Notes under the pieces: generated by a model
Databases searched by the model: none
The model's input: the letters and a program-made list of their open reading frames with translations, nothing else
What the model was told of the DNA's origin: nothing
Part shown: positions 17,671 to 26,403 of the stretch, piece after piece
Layout: each line of letters begins with the position of its first letter
Position numbering within the stretch: the first letter of the stretch is position 1
Translations under genes and position numbers: made by a program
Source of the DNA: SG8-30 sp963695155
GTDB taxonomy: Bacteria; Pseudomonadota; Gammaproteobacteria; Steroidobacterales; Steroidobacteraceae
NCBI GenBank assembly: GCA_963695155.1
Contig: CAVOGD010000006.1
Span: 124,001-188,000 of the forward strand
Reading direction: 5' to 3'
DNA: 64,000 nucleotides

Positions 17671-18360
17671 GTGTTCGATGCCGGGGAACGTGCCAGGACG
17701 CGGCAGCGGCTCGAATCGCTGGCCGCACGCCATGCCGCCGTGCAGCGCCGCATCGCCGGCGACGCCGGACTCGCCGAGCGCCTGCGCGTCCTGCAGGCCT
17801 ACCAGGCCCGGCGGCTGGCGCTCGCGCACGGCGACCTGCGCGGCGACGAACGCTACCGGCTCGCCGTCGACTTCTTCCTGCAGGACCTGTACGGGCCGCA
17901 GGACCTGTCGGAACGCGATGCGCAGTTGTTCCGTGCGCTGGACAAGCTGGGCCGCTTCCTGCCGCTCGCCGCGCTGTCGTCGCTGGAGCATGCGCTCGAC
18001 CTGCATGGGCTGACGCTCGAGCTGGATGCAGCCACCGCCGCCCGCCTGCCCGGACCGGCCGTGCCCGACGACGACGCCTATGCGCGGGCCTATCGCGCCG
18101 CCGGCCGGCGGGCGGATCGCGAGCGGCAGATCGAACTGCTGGCGCTGATCGGCGGACTGCTGGATTCCATCGCGGACCGGCCGCAGATCGGCCTGCTGGT
18201 CCGCCTCGCTCGCGCACCCGCGCACGCGGCGGGCTACGGCCGCCTGCAGGATTTCGTGGAGCGCGGCTTCCAGGCGTTCCATGCCATGCACGGCGCCACG
18301 GAGTTCCTGCGGATCGTCGTCGAGCGCGAGCGCGCGCTGCTGCGGCGCCTGTTCGCCTGA
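17671..18360 (+). CDS. Conserved-looking hypothetical protein, helix-rich
   Basis: 229 aa with a GTG start. Predicted all-helical, Arg/Leu-rich, with a distinctive FFLQDLYGPQDLSERD segment near residue 70. No signal peptide, membrane segment or catalytic motif is visible. It begins 35 bp after the patatin gene on the same strand, so it probably belongs to that operon. I do not recognise the family. The stop is 10 bp from the convergent purA stop. Confidence 0.7.
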   Translation: MFDAGERARTRQRLESLAARHAAVQRRIAGDAGLAERLRVLQAYQARRLALAHGDLRGDERYRLAVDFFLQDLYGPQDLSERDAQLFRALDKLGRFLPLAALSSLEHALDLHGLTLELDAATAARLPGPAVPDDDAYARAYRAAGRRADRERQIELLALIGGLLDSIADRPQIGLLVRLARAPAHAAGYGRLQDFVERGFQAFHAMHGATEFLRIVVERERALLRRLFA

Positions 18361-18370
18361 GGCGGAAACC

Positions 18371-19675
18371 CTAAGAGAACGGGTGGCGAAGCACGATCGT
18401 CTGGGCGCGATCAGGCCCGCTGGACAGGATGTCCACGGGCACGCCGGCCAGTTCCGCCAGCCGTTCCAGGAAGGCGCGCGCCGCGGCCGGCAACGCCTCG
18501 AGGCGCGCCACGCCCGCGGTCGGCTCCCGCCAGCCGGGCAGGTCCTCGTAGACCGGCTCGCAGTCTCGCAGGTCGTCGGCCAGCATGGGCGGCGTCTCGC
18601 GCAACTGGCCCGCCTGGCGGTAGGCGGTGCAGAGGCGGACCTGCTCGAGCCCGTCCAGCACGTCCAGCTTGGTCACGCACAGGGCGGACATGCCGTTGTT
18701 GAGGATCGCGCGCCGCAGCGCGACGGCGTCCAGCCAGCCGGTGCGCCGCGGCCGACCGGTGACGGCGCCGAACTCCCGACCGACCCGCGCCAGGTGCGAA
18801 CCCGCCTCGTCGAACAGCTCGGTGGGAAACGGCCCGGCGCCGACCCGCGTCGTGTACGCCTTGGTGATGCCCAGCACGTAGTCGATGTCGCGTGGCCCGA
18901 GCCCGGTGCCGGTGGCGGCGTTGCCGGCTACCGTGTTGGACGAAGTCACGAACGGGTAGGTGCCGTGGTCCACGTCGAGCAGCGCGCCTTGCGCGCCCTC
19001 CAGCAGCACGTCGCCGCCCGCCCGGCGGATCGCCGCCAGCTCGAGGCCGACGTCCGCCACCAGCGGCTTGACGCGCTCCGCCTGGACCAGGCATTCCTCG
19101 AGCACCGCGCCGGCATCGACCGGCGGCTCGTCGTAGTACTTCTGCAGCACGAAGTTGTGGTACTCGAGCACCGCGTGCAGCTTTTCCGCGAAGCGCCCGG
19201 GCCGGAACAGGTCCGCCACCCGCACCGCGCGGCGCGCCGCCTTGTCCTCGTAGGCCGGCCCGATGCCGCGCCCGGTCGTGCCGATGGCCTCCGCCCCGCT
19301 GGCCTTCTCGCGCGCCAGGTCGAGCCGCACGTGCGACGGCAGGATCAGCGGGCAGTTGGCGCTCACCCGCAGCCGGTCGAGGACCGGCACGCCGCGGCCC
19401 GTCAGCATGTCCACTTCGCGGAACAGCGCCGGCAGCGACAGCACCACGCCGTTGCCGATGAAGCAGCGCGTGTGCCCGTGCAGGATGCCGGAAGGGACCA
19501 GCGACAGGACGGTGCGGTCGCCGCCGATGACCAGCGTATGGCCGGCGTTGTGCCCGCCCTGGAAGCGCGCCACCGCCGCGGCGCGCTCGGTCAGCAGGTC
19601 GATGACCTTGCCCTTGCCCTCGTCGCCCCATTGCGCGCCGATGACGACCACGATCCGGCCCGCGCGCCCGCTCAC
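18371..19675 (-). CDS. purA: Adenylosuccinate synthetase
   Basis: GTP-dependent ligase converting IMP and aspartate to adenylosuccinate in AMP synthesis, 434 aa. The hallmark GAQWGDEGKGK lies near the N-terminus and GHNAGHT follows about 30 residues later. I chose the GTG at 19675 because it overlaps the preceding gene's stop as GTGA; an ATG 15 bp upstream is possible. The order hflK-hflC-yjeT-purA matches E. coli. Confidence 0.96.
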   Translation of the reverse strand: MSGRAGRIVVVIGAQWGDEGKGKVIDLLTERAAAVARFQGGHNAGHTLVIGGDRTVLSLVPSGILHGHTRCFIGNGVVLSLPALFREVDMLTGRGVPVLDRLRVSANCPLILPSHVRLDLAREKASGAEAIGTTGRGIGPAYEDKAARRAVRVADLFRPGRFAEKLHAVLEYHNFVLQKYYDEPPVDAGAVLEECLVQAERVKPLVADVGLELAAIRRAGGDVLLEGAQGALLDVDHGTYPFVTSSNTVAGNAATGTGLGPRDIDYVLGITKAYTTRVGAGPFPTELFDEAGSHLARVGREFGAVTGRPRRTGWLDAVALRRAILNNGMSALCVTKLDVLDGLEQVRLCTAYRQAGQLRETPPMLADDLRDCEPVYEDLPGWREPTAGVARLEALPAAARAFLERLAELAGVPVDILSSGPDRAQTIVLRHPFS

Positions 19676-19869
19676 GAGCGCAGTACCCACAGCAGCACCA
19701 GGCCGGCGACCATGCTGGCGAGTCCCGCCACGCGCAGTTGCGCGTCCGGCAGGGCCGTGAACGTCGCCATGGCCCGCTTCATCCCCTGCGGGCTGAGGAA
19801 AGGCAGCACGCCCTCGATGACCAGGTACAGCGCGAAGGCCGTCCCGAGGTCCAGCCAGTCGATCTGCAC
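19672..19869 (-). CDS. DUF2065 (YjeT-family) small membrane protein
   Basis: 65 aa with two hydrophobic helices (about 5-24 and 45-63) around a short loop, the length and topology of YjeT. It sits between hflC and purA exactly as in E. coli. Function unknown. Its stop overlaps the purA GTG. Confidence 0.85.
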   Translation of the reverse strand: MQIDWLDLGTAFALYLVIEGVLPFLSPQGMKRAMATFTALPDAQLRVAGLASMVAGLVLLWVLRS

Positions 19870-19875
19870 GGCGGC

Positions 19876-20745
19876 TCAGCGGCCGGGTTTGTTCATGTGC
19901 TTGAAGAACTCGCCCTCGGGCGCCAGCACCATGATGTCCTCCGGCTTGCCCAGCGCACGCCGGTAGGCTTCCATGCTGCGATAGAAGGAATAGAACTCCG
20001 CGTAGCGCTGGTAGGCGCCGGAGTAGATCGCGGCCGACTTGGCATCGCCCTCGCCGCGGATCTTCTCCGCCTCGCGGGTCGCCTCGGCCAGGATCTCCAT
20101 GCGCTCACGGTCCGCCGCGGCGCGCACCTTCTGCGCGATCTCGTCGCCCTCGGCGCGCAGTTGCGCGGCCTGCCTGGCGAAGTCCTGCCGCATGCGGTTG
20201 AACACCGAGTCGAGCACGTCGTCCGGCAGGTCGATGCGCTTGACGCGCACGTCCACCAGCGTGATGCCCAGCTGCCGCACCGACTCGCCGGCGTAGGTCA
20301 GGATGTCGCCGATGAACTCCGAGCGCTGCGCCGCGACGACCTGCTGGATGGTGCGCCGCGCGATGACGCCCTTGAGGCCGTCCTTGACGAGTTCGGCCAG
20401 GCGCATCGCGGCGACCTCTTCGTCGCCGCCACTGGTGGACTGGTAGTACTGCGCCACGTCCGAGATGCGCCACTTCACGAAGAAGTCGACGTTGAGGATC
20501 TTGCCCTCGCTGGTCAGGAACTGCTCGGACGGATAGTCGCGGGTCAGCACGCGCCGGTCGAAGGTGCGCACGTTGTCGACGAACGGCACCATGAAGTGCA
20601 GGCCCGGCTTGTAGTCCGAGCGGATGATCTCGCCGAAGCGGAACTTGATCGCCAGCTGGGTCTCGTTGACCTGGAACACGGTGTTCGAGCCGACGATGAA
20701 GACCGCGGCCACCGCGATCAGCACGGACAGGAAGCGGTTGTTCAT
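19876..20745 (-). CDS. hflC: HflC, FtsH-protease modulator subunit
   Basis: SPFH/prohibitin-domain protein, 289 aa, with an N-terminal membrane anchor (about 5-25) and a long periplasmic SPFH region ending in a coiled coil. HflK-HflC complexes cage FtsH and restrain it. The ATG overlaps the hflK stop (ATGA). The C-terminal segment PEGEFFKHMN is typical of HflC. Confidence 0.95.
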   Translation of the reverse strand: MNNRFLSVLIAVAAVFIVGSNTVFQVNETQLAIKFRFGEIIRSDYKPGLHFMVPFVDNVRTFDRRVLTRDYPSEQFLTSEGKILNVDFFVKWRISDVAQYYQSTSGGDEEVAAMRLAELVKDGLKGVIARRTIQQVVAAQRSEFIGDILTYAGESVRQLGITLVDVRVKRIDLPDDVLDSVFNRMRQDFARQAAQLRAEGDEIAQKVRAAADRERMEILAEATREAEKIRGEGDAKSAAIYSGAYQRYAEFYSFYRSMEAYRRALGKPEDIMVLAPEGEFFKHMNKPGR

Positions 20746-21881
20746 CAGCGGCTCCCCCGCACGCGCGGATCGACCTGCAGCGGCACGTCACCCTCGCCGT
20801 CGCTGCGCGGCGCCGGCTCGATCGTGACCGTGCCGCGCGGCGTGCGCTGCTCCATGAGCTTGTCCAGCGGCAGGTACAGCATGTTGCCCGTGCCCTTGGT
20901 GTCCACGATGACCTTGGTGGAGTTACCCAGCACCTGTTCCATGGTCTCCAGGTACAGGCGCTGGCGCGTGACTTCGGGCGCCCGCTGGTACTCGGCGGCG
21001 ATCGCCGTGAACCGGGAACTGTGGCCGTCCGCCTCGGCGACGACGCGCTCGCGATAGGCGCGTGCGCCTTCCAGCTGGCTGGCCGCCAGGCCGCGCGCTT
21101 TCGGCAGGATGTCGTTGGCGTAGGTCTGCGCGGCCAGGTTGGCGCGGTCGCGGTCCTCGCGGGCCTTGATGGCGTCCTTCTGCGCAGGCGACACCTGTTC
21201 GGGGACGATGACGTCCTGCAGGTTGACGCTGATGACCTCGATGCCGGTGTTGTACGAGACGATGGTGCGCTGGATCAGGTCCTTGGTCTTCTGCGAGATC
21301 TCCTGGCGGCCCTTCTCCAGCACGAACTCGAGCTTGCTCTGGCCGACCACCTCGCGGATGGCGCTCTCGCTCACCTCCTGCAGCGTGCTCTCGGGATCGC
21401 GCACATTGAACGCGAACTGGATCGGGTCGAAGCGGCGGTATTGCACGGCCAGGTTGATGCCGACCAGCGCCTCGTCCTGGGTCAGCATGCGCGTGCGGTC
21501 CTCGAAGCTGCGGAACTCCGCCACGTTGACCGTGAGCTTGCGCTCGATCGGCCACGGCAGGTGCCAGCGCAGGCCCGGCTGCGTCGTGTCGACGTAGCGG
21601 CCGAAGCGCGTGATGACCGCGCGCTCCGCGGCGTCGTTCTGGTAGATGCCGGTCATCCCCCACAGGCCGATGACGATGACCGCGATGTAGCCGTAGCGGA
21701 ACGGCGTGCCGCCGGCCGCCGCGCCGCCGCCCGCCGGGCGCGGTCCCTTCGGCCCGCCGCCGAACATGGACTTCAGGCGCCGTTGCAGGTTGCGCACGAC
21801 CTCGTCGAGGTCGGGCGGCCCCTTGTCCGGACGTCGCTGCCAGGGATTCTCGTTCCGGCCGGAGTCGTCGTTCCAGGGCAT
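20745..21881 (-). CDS. hflK: HflK, FtsH-protease modulator subunit
   Basis: 378 aa. A Gly/Pro-rich cytoplasmic N-terminus (MPWNDDSGRNENPWQRR) leads to a single TM helix (about 58-77), the SPFH domain and a coiled coil. The ATG at 21881 gives the characteristic MPWN start; the frame is open further upstream but that is not coding. It is translationally coupled to hflC. Confidence 0.95.
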   Translation of the reverse strand: MPWNDDSGRNENPWQRRPDKGPPDLDEVVRNLQRRLKSMFGGGPKGPRPAGGGAAAGGTPFRYGYIAVIVIGLWGMTGIYQNDAAERAVITRFGRYVDTTQPGLRWHLPWPIERKLTVNVAEFRSFEDRTRMLTQDEALVGINLAVQYRRFDPIQFAFNVRDPESTLQEVSESAIREVVGQSKLEFVLEKGRQEISQKTKDLIQRTIVSYNTGIEVISVNLQDVIVPEQVSPAQKDAIKAREDRDRANLAAQTYANDILPKARGLAASQLEGARAYRERVVAEADGHSSRFTAIAAEYQRAPEVTRQRLYLETMEQVLGNSTKVIVDTKGTGNMLYLPLDKLMEQRTPRGTVTIEPAPRSDGEGDVPLQVDPRVRGSR

Positions 21882-21910
21882 GTCGTTCGCTCGGTGGGTT
21901 AGGGGTGAAA

Positions 21911-23251
21911 TCAGGCCGCGGACTGCGCCACGGAGTCCTCGGATTCTACGGAGCCGCGACCGACCGGACAAGGCGAGATGCTGCGTGCGAAGTCGATGCC
22001 TTCGCGCGCGCACAGCTCGTCGAGTTCGGCGCGCGAAGCCTCGACGGTCAGCAACCAGCCGCCCGCGGCGGCGGGCGCATCGCCGCGCACCAGGCCATCC
22101 CGGTACAGGCCGGCGCGCGCGCGGCCGTGCCCGGGTTCCAGCACGACGGTGTAGCGGCGCGGCGCACCGCCGAAGCGCTCGTGCAGGCAGGTGTTCACCA
22201 GCTCCACGCCCGCGCCGGTCAGCGCACTCGTCCAGACCCGCACCGCGCGGCCCTCGCCATCGCGCTCGAGCCGCGCGGCGGCGCCGGTCCGGTCGCACTT
22301 GTTGAACACGGTCAGCACCGGCAGCTCGCCGGCGCCGATGCTGTCGAGCACCAGGCCGACCTGCGCCATGCGCTCGACGTGTTCCGGGTCCGAGGCATCC
22401 ACCACGTGCAGCAGCAGATCTGCGTCGCGGGCCTCGAGCAGCGTGGAACGGAAGGCCGCCACCAGCTCGTGCGGCAGGTCGCGGATGAAGCCGACGGTGT
22501 CGGCCAGCACCAGTTCCGGCGTGTGCGGCAGCCGCAGCCGGCGCACGGTCGGGTCCAGCGTCGCAAACAGCTGGTCCGCCGCGTAGGCGTCGCTGCCGGT
22601 CAGCGCATTGAAGAGCGTGGACTTGCCGGCGTTCGTATAGCCGACCAGCGCGATGGCCGGGACCGGCACCTTCTTGCGCACCGCGCGGCCCGTGTCGCGG
22701 CGCTGCGCCAGCGTCTCGAGCCGGCCCGCCAGCGTGCGGATGCGGCGGCTCAGCAGGCGGCGGTCGGTCTCCAGCTGCGTCTCGCCCGGCCCCCTGAGCC
22801 CGATGCCGCCCTTCTGCCGTTCGAGGTGGGTCCAGCCGCGCACCAGGCGGGTGGACAGGTGCCGCAACTGCGCCAGCTCGACCTCGAGCTTGCCTTCCGC
22901 GCTGCGCGCCCGCTGCGCGAAGATGTCGAGGATCAGCCCGGACCGGTCGAGGACCCGCCGTTCGATCAGCTGCTCCAGGTTGCGTTCCTGGCTGGGCGAC
23001 AGCGGATGGTCGAACAGCACGACGTCCGCCCCGGTGGCGGCGACCCGCTCGCGGATCTCCTCGGCCTTGCCGCTGCCGACGAAATAGCGCGAATCGGGCA
23101 CGCGGCGCGAGCCCGTCACCGTGGCGACGGGCGTGGCCCCGGCCGATCGCGCCAGGGCGTCGAACTCGCGCAGGTCTTCTTCGCTGGCCGGCGCCCCCAC
23201 GGCAAGGCGCACGAGTACGGCGCGCTCGCCGGTCTCAGGACGATCGAACAA
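21911..23251 (-). CDS. hflX: Ribosome-associated GTPase HflX
   Basis: 446 aa GTPase that splits or rescues stalled 70S ribosomes. The N-terminal HflX domain ends in the signature GxGETQLE (155-161), and the G domain has G1 GYTNAGKS (204-211), the G3 DTVGF and G4 NKCD motifs. It sits between hfq and hflK as in E. coli. Confidence 0.95.
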   Translation of the reverse strand: MFDRPETGERAVLVRLAVGAPASEEDLREFDALARSAGATPVATVTGSRRVPDSRYFVGSGKAEEIRERVAATGADVVLFDHPLSPSQERNLEQLIERRVLDRSGLILDIFAQRARSAEGKLEVELAQLRHLSTRLVRGWTHLERQKGGIGLRGPGETQLETDRRLLSRRIRTLAGRLETLAQRRDTGRAVRKKVPVPAIALVGYTNAGKSTLFNALTGSDAYAADQLFATLDPTVRRLRLPHTPELVLADTVGFIRDLPHELVAAFRSTLLEARDADLLLHVVDASDPEHVERMAQVGLVLDSIGAGELPVLTVFNKCDRTGAAARLERDGEGRAVRVWTSALTGAGVELVNTCLHERFGGAPRRYTVVLEPGHGRARAGLYRDGLVRGDAPAAAGGWLLTVEASRAELDELCAREGIDFARSISPCPVGRGSVESEDSVAQSAA

Positions 23252-23281
23252 CAGGTCCTCCTGCGACGGGGCGCGCGGCGC

Positions 23282-23536
23282 TCACTCCGGCTCGCCTTCC
23301 TTGGGTACGTCATCCTCGGTGCTCGGCAGGCGCACGTTGCGGGCCGGGACGACCGTGGAGATAGCGTGCTTGTAGACCATCTGGCTCACCGTGTTGCGCA
23401 GCAGCACGACGAACTGGTCGAACGAGTCGATCTGGCCCTGCAGCTTGATGCCGTTGACCAGGTAGATGGACACGGGTACGCGTTCCTTGCGCAGCGCATT
23501 GAGGAACGGGTCTTGCAAGGACTGACCTTTTGCCAT
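23282..23536 (-). CDS. hfq: RNA chaperone Hfq
   Basis: 84 aa Sm-like hexameric RNA chaperone. Sm1 (QDPFLNALRKERVPVSIYLVNG) and Sm2 with YKHAISTVVP are intact. The C-terminal tail after residue 68 is short and acidic. It is followed by hflX after 30 bp. The 122-bp gap to miaA holds a CGCCGGCG palindrome followed by T7 on the minus strand, a possible attenuator between miaA and hfq. Confidence 0.97.
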   Translation of the reverse strand: MAKGQSLQDPFLNALRKERVPVSIYLVNGIKLQGQIDSFDQFVVLLRNTVSQMVYKHAISTVVPARNVRLPSTEDDVPKEGEPE

Positions 23537-23658
23537 CTCGTTATCTCCTTGTTATTTCTAAGAATTATAGTTCGCCGGGGTCGGCATCGAGGGTCTTGCT
23601 CAGGTAGGAGTCCTGGCCCTTCTCGCCGAACAAAAAAACGCCGGCGAACGCTCGAATA

Positions 23659-24615
23659 TTAACACAGGGGCCCGGCCCCGGACCCCGACTCGAGCCACGC
23701 CTCCACCTGCTCCTCTATGCGGGCGGCGGCGCCCGGTTCAAGGGCATCTTCCCAGCGGGCGTCCGGCTCGGCCCGCAGCCAGGTCAGTTGCCGGCGGGCG
23801 AGCTGCCGCGTCGCCACGACCGCCAGCCGCACCGCGTCGGCCAGGCTGTGGCGTCCCTCCAGGTGATCCCACAGCTGCCGGTAGCCCACCGAGCGCATGG
23901 ACGGCAGGTCGCCATGCAGGTCGCCCCGTCCATGCAGCCTTCGAACCTCGTCGAGCAGCCCGAGTTCCATCATTCGTGCAAAACGGGCCTCGATGCGCCC
24001 GGCCATCGCCGCCCGGTCGCCCGGCGCCAGCACCAGCTTGAGGTCGCCGGGGCGCGACGCGCCGCGCAGGTCCTGGCGGTGCAGCGCGCTGGCCGGCCGG
24101 CCGGTCAGCTCGATGACCTCCAGCGCGCGCTGGATGCGCTGGCGGTCCCTGGGCTGGATGCGCGCCGCGGCGGCCGGGTCATGGCGCGCCAGTTCCGCGT
24201 GCAGGGCCGGCCAGCCCTCGCGGGCGGCGCGCGCGTCGAGCGCCGCGCGCACCTGCGGGTCGGCGGCCGGCAGCGGCGCCAGGCCCGACTGCAGGGCGCG
24301 GAAGTACAGCATGGTGCCGCCGGCCAGCAGCGGCACGCGGCCGCGGCCGCGGATCGCGGCCATCGCCTGCGTGGCGTCGGCCAGGAAGCGGCCCACCGAG
24401 TACCGCTCGGCCGGGTCCAGTATGTCCACGAGGTGGTGCGGCGCCCGCGCCCGCACCGCCGGGTCCGGCTTGGCGGTGCCGATGTCCAGGCCCCGGTACA
24501 CCATCGCCGAGTCCACGCTGACGATCTCGACGGGCAGGCGTTCGGCGAGGCGCACCGCCACGTCGGTCTTGCCCGCGCCGGTCGGCCCCAGCAGCAGGAT
24601 GGCGGGTGCGGCCAC
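23659..24615 (-). CDS. miaA: tRNA dimethylallyltransferase
   Basis: MiaA transfers dimethylallyl to A37 of tRNAs reading UNN codons, 318 aa. The P-loop is GPTGAGKT (10-17), DSAMVYRG (35-42) binds the tRNA base, and a P(A/H)HLVDI motif follows. Located 3 bp after the mutL reading frame ends, before hfq: the canonical order. Confidence 0.96.
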   Translation of the reverse strand: MAAPAILLLGPTGAGKTDVAVRLAERLPVEIVSVDSAMVYRGLDIGTAKPDPAVRARAPHHLVDILDPAERYSVGRFLADATQAMAAIRGRGRVPLLAGGTMLYFRALQSGLAPLPAADPQVRAALDARAAREGWPALHAELARHDPAAAARIQPRDRQRIQRALEVIELTGRPASALHRQDLRGASRPGDLKLVLAPGDRAAMAGRIEARFARMMELGLLDEVRRLHGRGDLHGDLPSMRSVGYRQLWDHLEGRHSLADAVRLAVVATRQLARRQLTWLRAEPDARWEDALEPGAAARIEEQVEAWLESGSGAGPLC

Positions 24616-24618
24616 GCC

Positions 24619-26353
24619 TCAGCGCCCGCGCAGGAACATGCGGTCGAGGTCCTCGAGCGAGATGCGCGTCCAGGTCGGCCGTCCGTGGTTGCACTGGTCG
24701 GCGCGGTCGGTGCGCTCCATTTCGCGCAGCAGCGCGTTCATCTCGGCGAGCGTCATGACGCGCCGCGCCCGCACGGCCGCGCGGCAGGCCAGGCTCGCCA
24801 GCACCTCGTTCTGCCGCTCGACGATGCGGTGCGTGGCGCCATGTTCGGCGAGGTCGGCCAGCACGTCGCGCAGCAGCCCGGCCGCGTCGCAGCCCGCCAG
24901 CGCCGCCGGCAGCTCGCGGATCGCGAGGCTGGCGCGGCCGATCCGGTCCGCCACCAGCCCGGCGCCGGCCAGCGCCTCGCGGTGCTGCGCGGCCAGTTCG
25001 GCCTCGGCCTCGGTGACCTGCAGCGTGACCGGCACGAGCAGGGCCTGGCGCTCGGGCGCACCCGCGTCCGAGGCCGGACTTGAGCCGCTCGTACAGGACG
25101 CGCTCATGGGCGGCATGCATGTCCACCAGCACGATGCCCTCCGCGGTCTGCGCGAGGATGAACATCGTGTGGATCTGCGCCAGCGCGTAGCCGAGCGGCG
25201 GGGCGGTGGCCGCCGGCCCGGCCGTCTCGGCCGCGGGCGTCCACTGCGCCAGTGCGCGCCAGTCGCCGCCGCCGGCCACGGGTTCACGCAGCGGCAGCCC
25301 GGCGCTGGCGCCGCCCAGCCAGGGGGCGGCATCCGCCGATCCCTGCCGCGCCGCCTCCGGGCGCGTCGCGGCCAGCGCCCGCTCAACGCTGCGAAAGACG
25401 AAATCGTGCACGTCCCGCCCGTTCCGGAAGCGCAGTTCGAGCTTCTGCGGATGGGCGTTGACGTCCACCTGGGCCGGGTCGAGTTCCAGGTACAGCACCC
25501 AGGCGGCATGGCGGCCGCCGTACAGCACGTCGCGGTACGCCAGGCGCACCGCATTGCCGAGCAGGCGGTCGCGCACCATGCGCCCGTTCACGAACAGCAG
25601 CTGCCGGTCGGGCTGCGCCCGTGCATGCGCGGGCAGGCCCAGCCAGCCGCGCAGCGACAGGCCGGCCGCGGCGTGCTCGAGGTACAGCGCCTGCTCCATG
25701 AAATCCGCGCCGACCAGGCGCGCCACCCGCTCTTCCTGCGCGGCCCGCCCCGCCGCCGCGGCCAGGGCGAACACCTTGCGCCGGTTGTGGGTCAGCGCGA
25801 AGGCGACGTCGAAGCGCGACAGCGCCAGCCGCGACACGGTGCGCAGCACGTGCTGGAACTCGGTGGACTCCGTGCGCAGGAACTTGCGGCGCGCGGGCAC
25901 CCCGTAGAACAGGTCGCGCACCTCGACCGTGGTGCCCGGCGGATGGGCGGCCGGCCGCGGCTGCGACAGCCGGCCGTCGGCCGCCTCGATCTCCGCGGCC
26001 TCGCCCGCCGCGCGCGCCGAGACCAGCCTGAGCCGCGCGACCGACGCGATCGACGGCAGCGCCTCGCCGCGAAAGCCCAGCGAGGCGACCGCCGCCAGGT
26101 CGTCCAGCGTCGCGATCTTGCTGGTCGCATGCGGCGCCAGCGCCAGCGCCAGCTCCGCCGCCGCGATGCCCGCGCCGTCGTCGCGCACCCGCACCAGCGC
26201 GATGCCGCCGCGTTCCACGTCCACGTCGATGCGCGTGGCGTCCGCGTCGAGCGCGTTCTCCACCAGTTCCTTGACCACCGACGCCGGGCGCTCCACGACC
26301 TCGCCGGCGGCGATCTGGTTGACGAGATTGGCGGGTAGCAGGCGGATCGGCAT
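24619..26353 (-). pseudogene. mutL: mutL, DNA mismatch-repair protein, split by a one-base frameshift
   Basis: The N-terminal GHKL ATPase is intact (NLVNQIAAGEV, then DGAGI and GFRGEALPSI) and continues to the endonuclease-type metal motif DMHAAHERVLYE. Directly after it, at 25068-25069, one extra G (minus strand) shifts frame. The downstream frame resumes the expected sequence (DAGAPERQALLVPV) and ends with the C-terminal QCNHGRPTW motif at 24619. Both halves are otherwise well conserved, so this is a recent lesion or an assembly error. The D(Q/M)HA-type motif shows a MutL that carries its own nuclease, unlike MutH-dependent E. coli MutL. If real, the truncated protein lacks the dimerisation/endonuclease domain and the strain would be a mutator. 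Confidence 0.88.
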
Positions 26354-26403
26354 GGCGGGTCCTGTCGCGGACCCGAGTCTAGCAGCGCAGGAACGGGCTG
26401 CGT

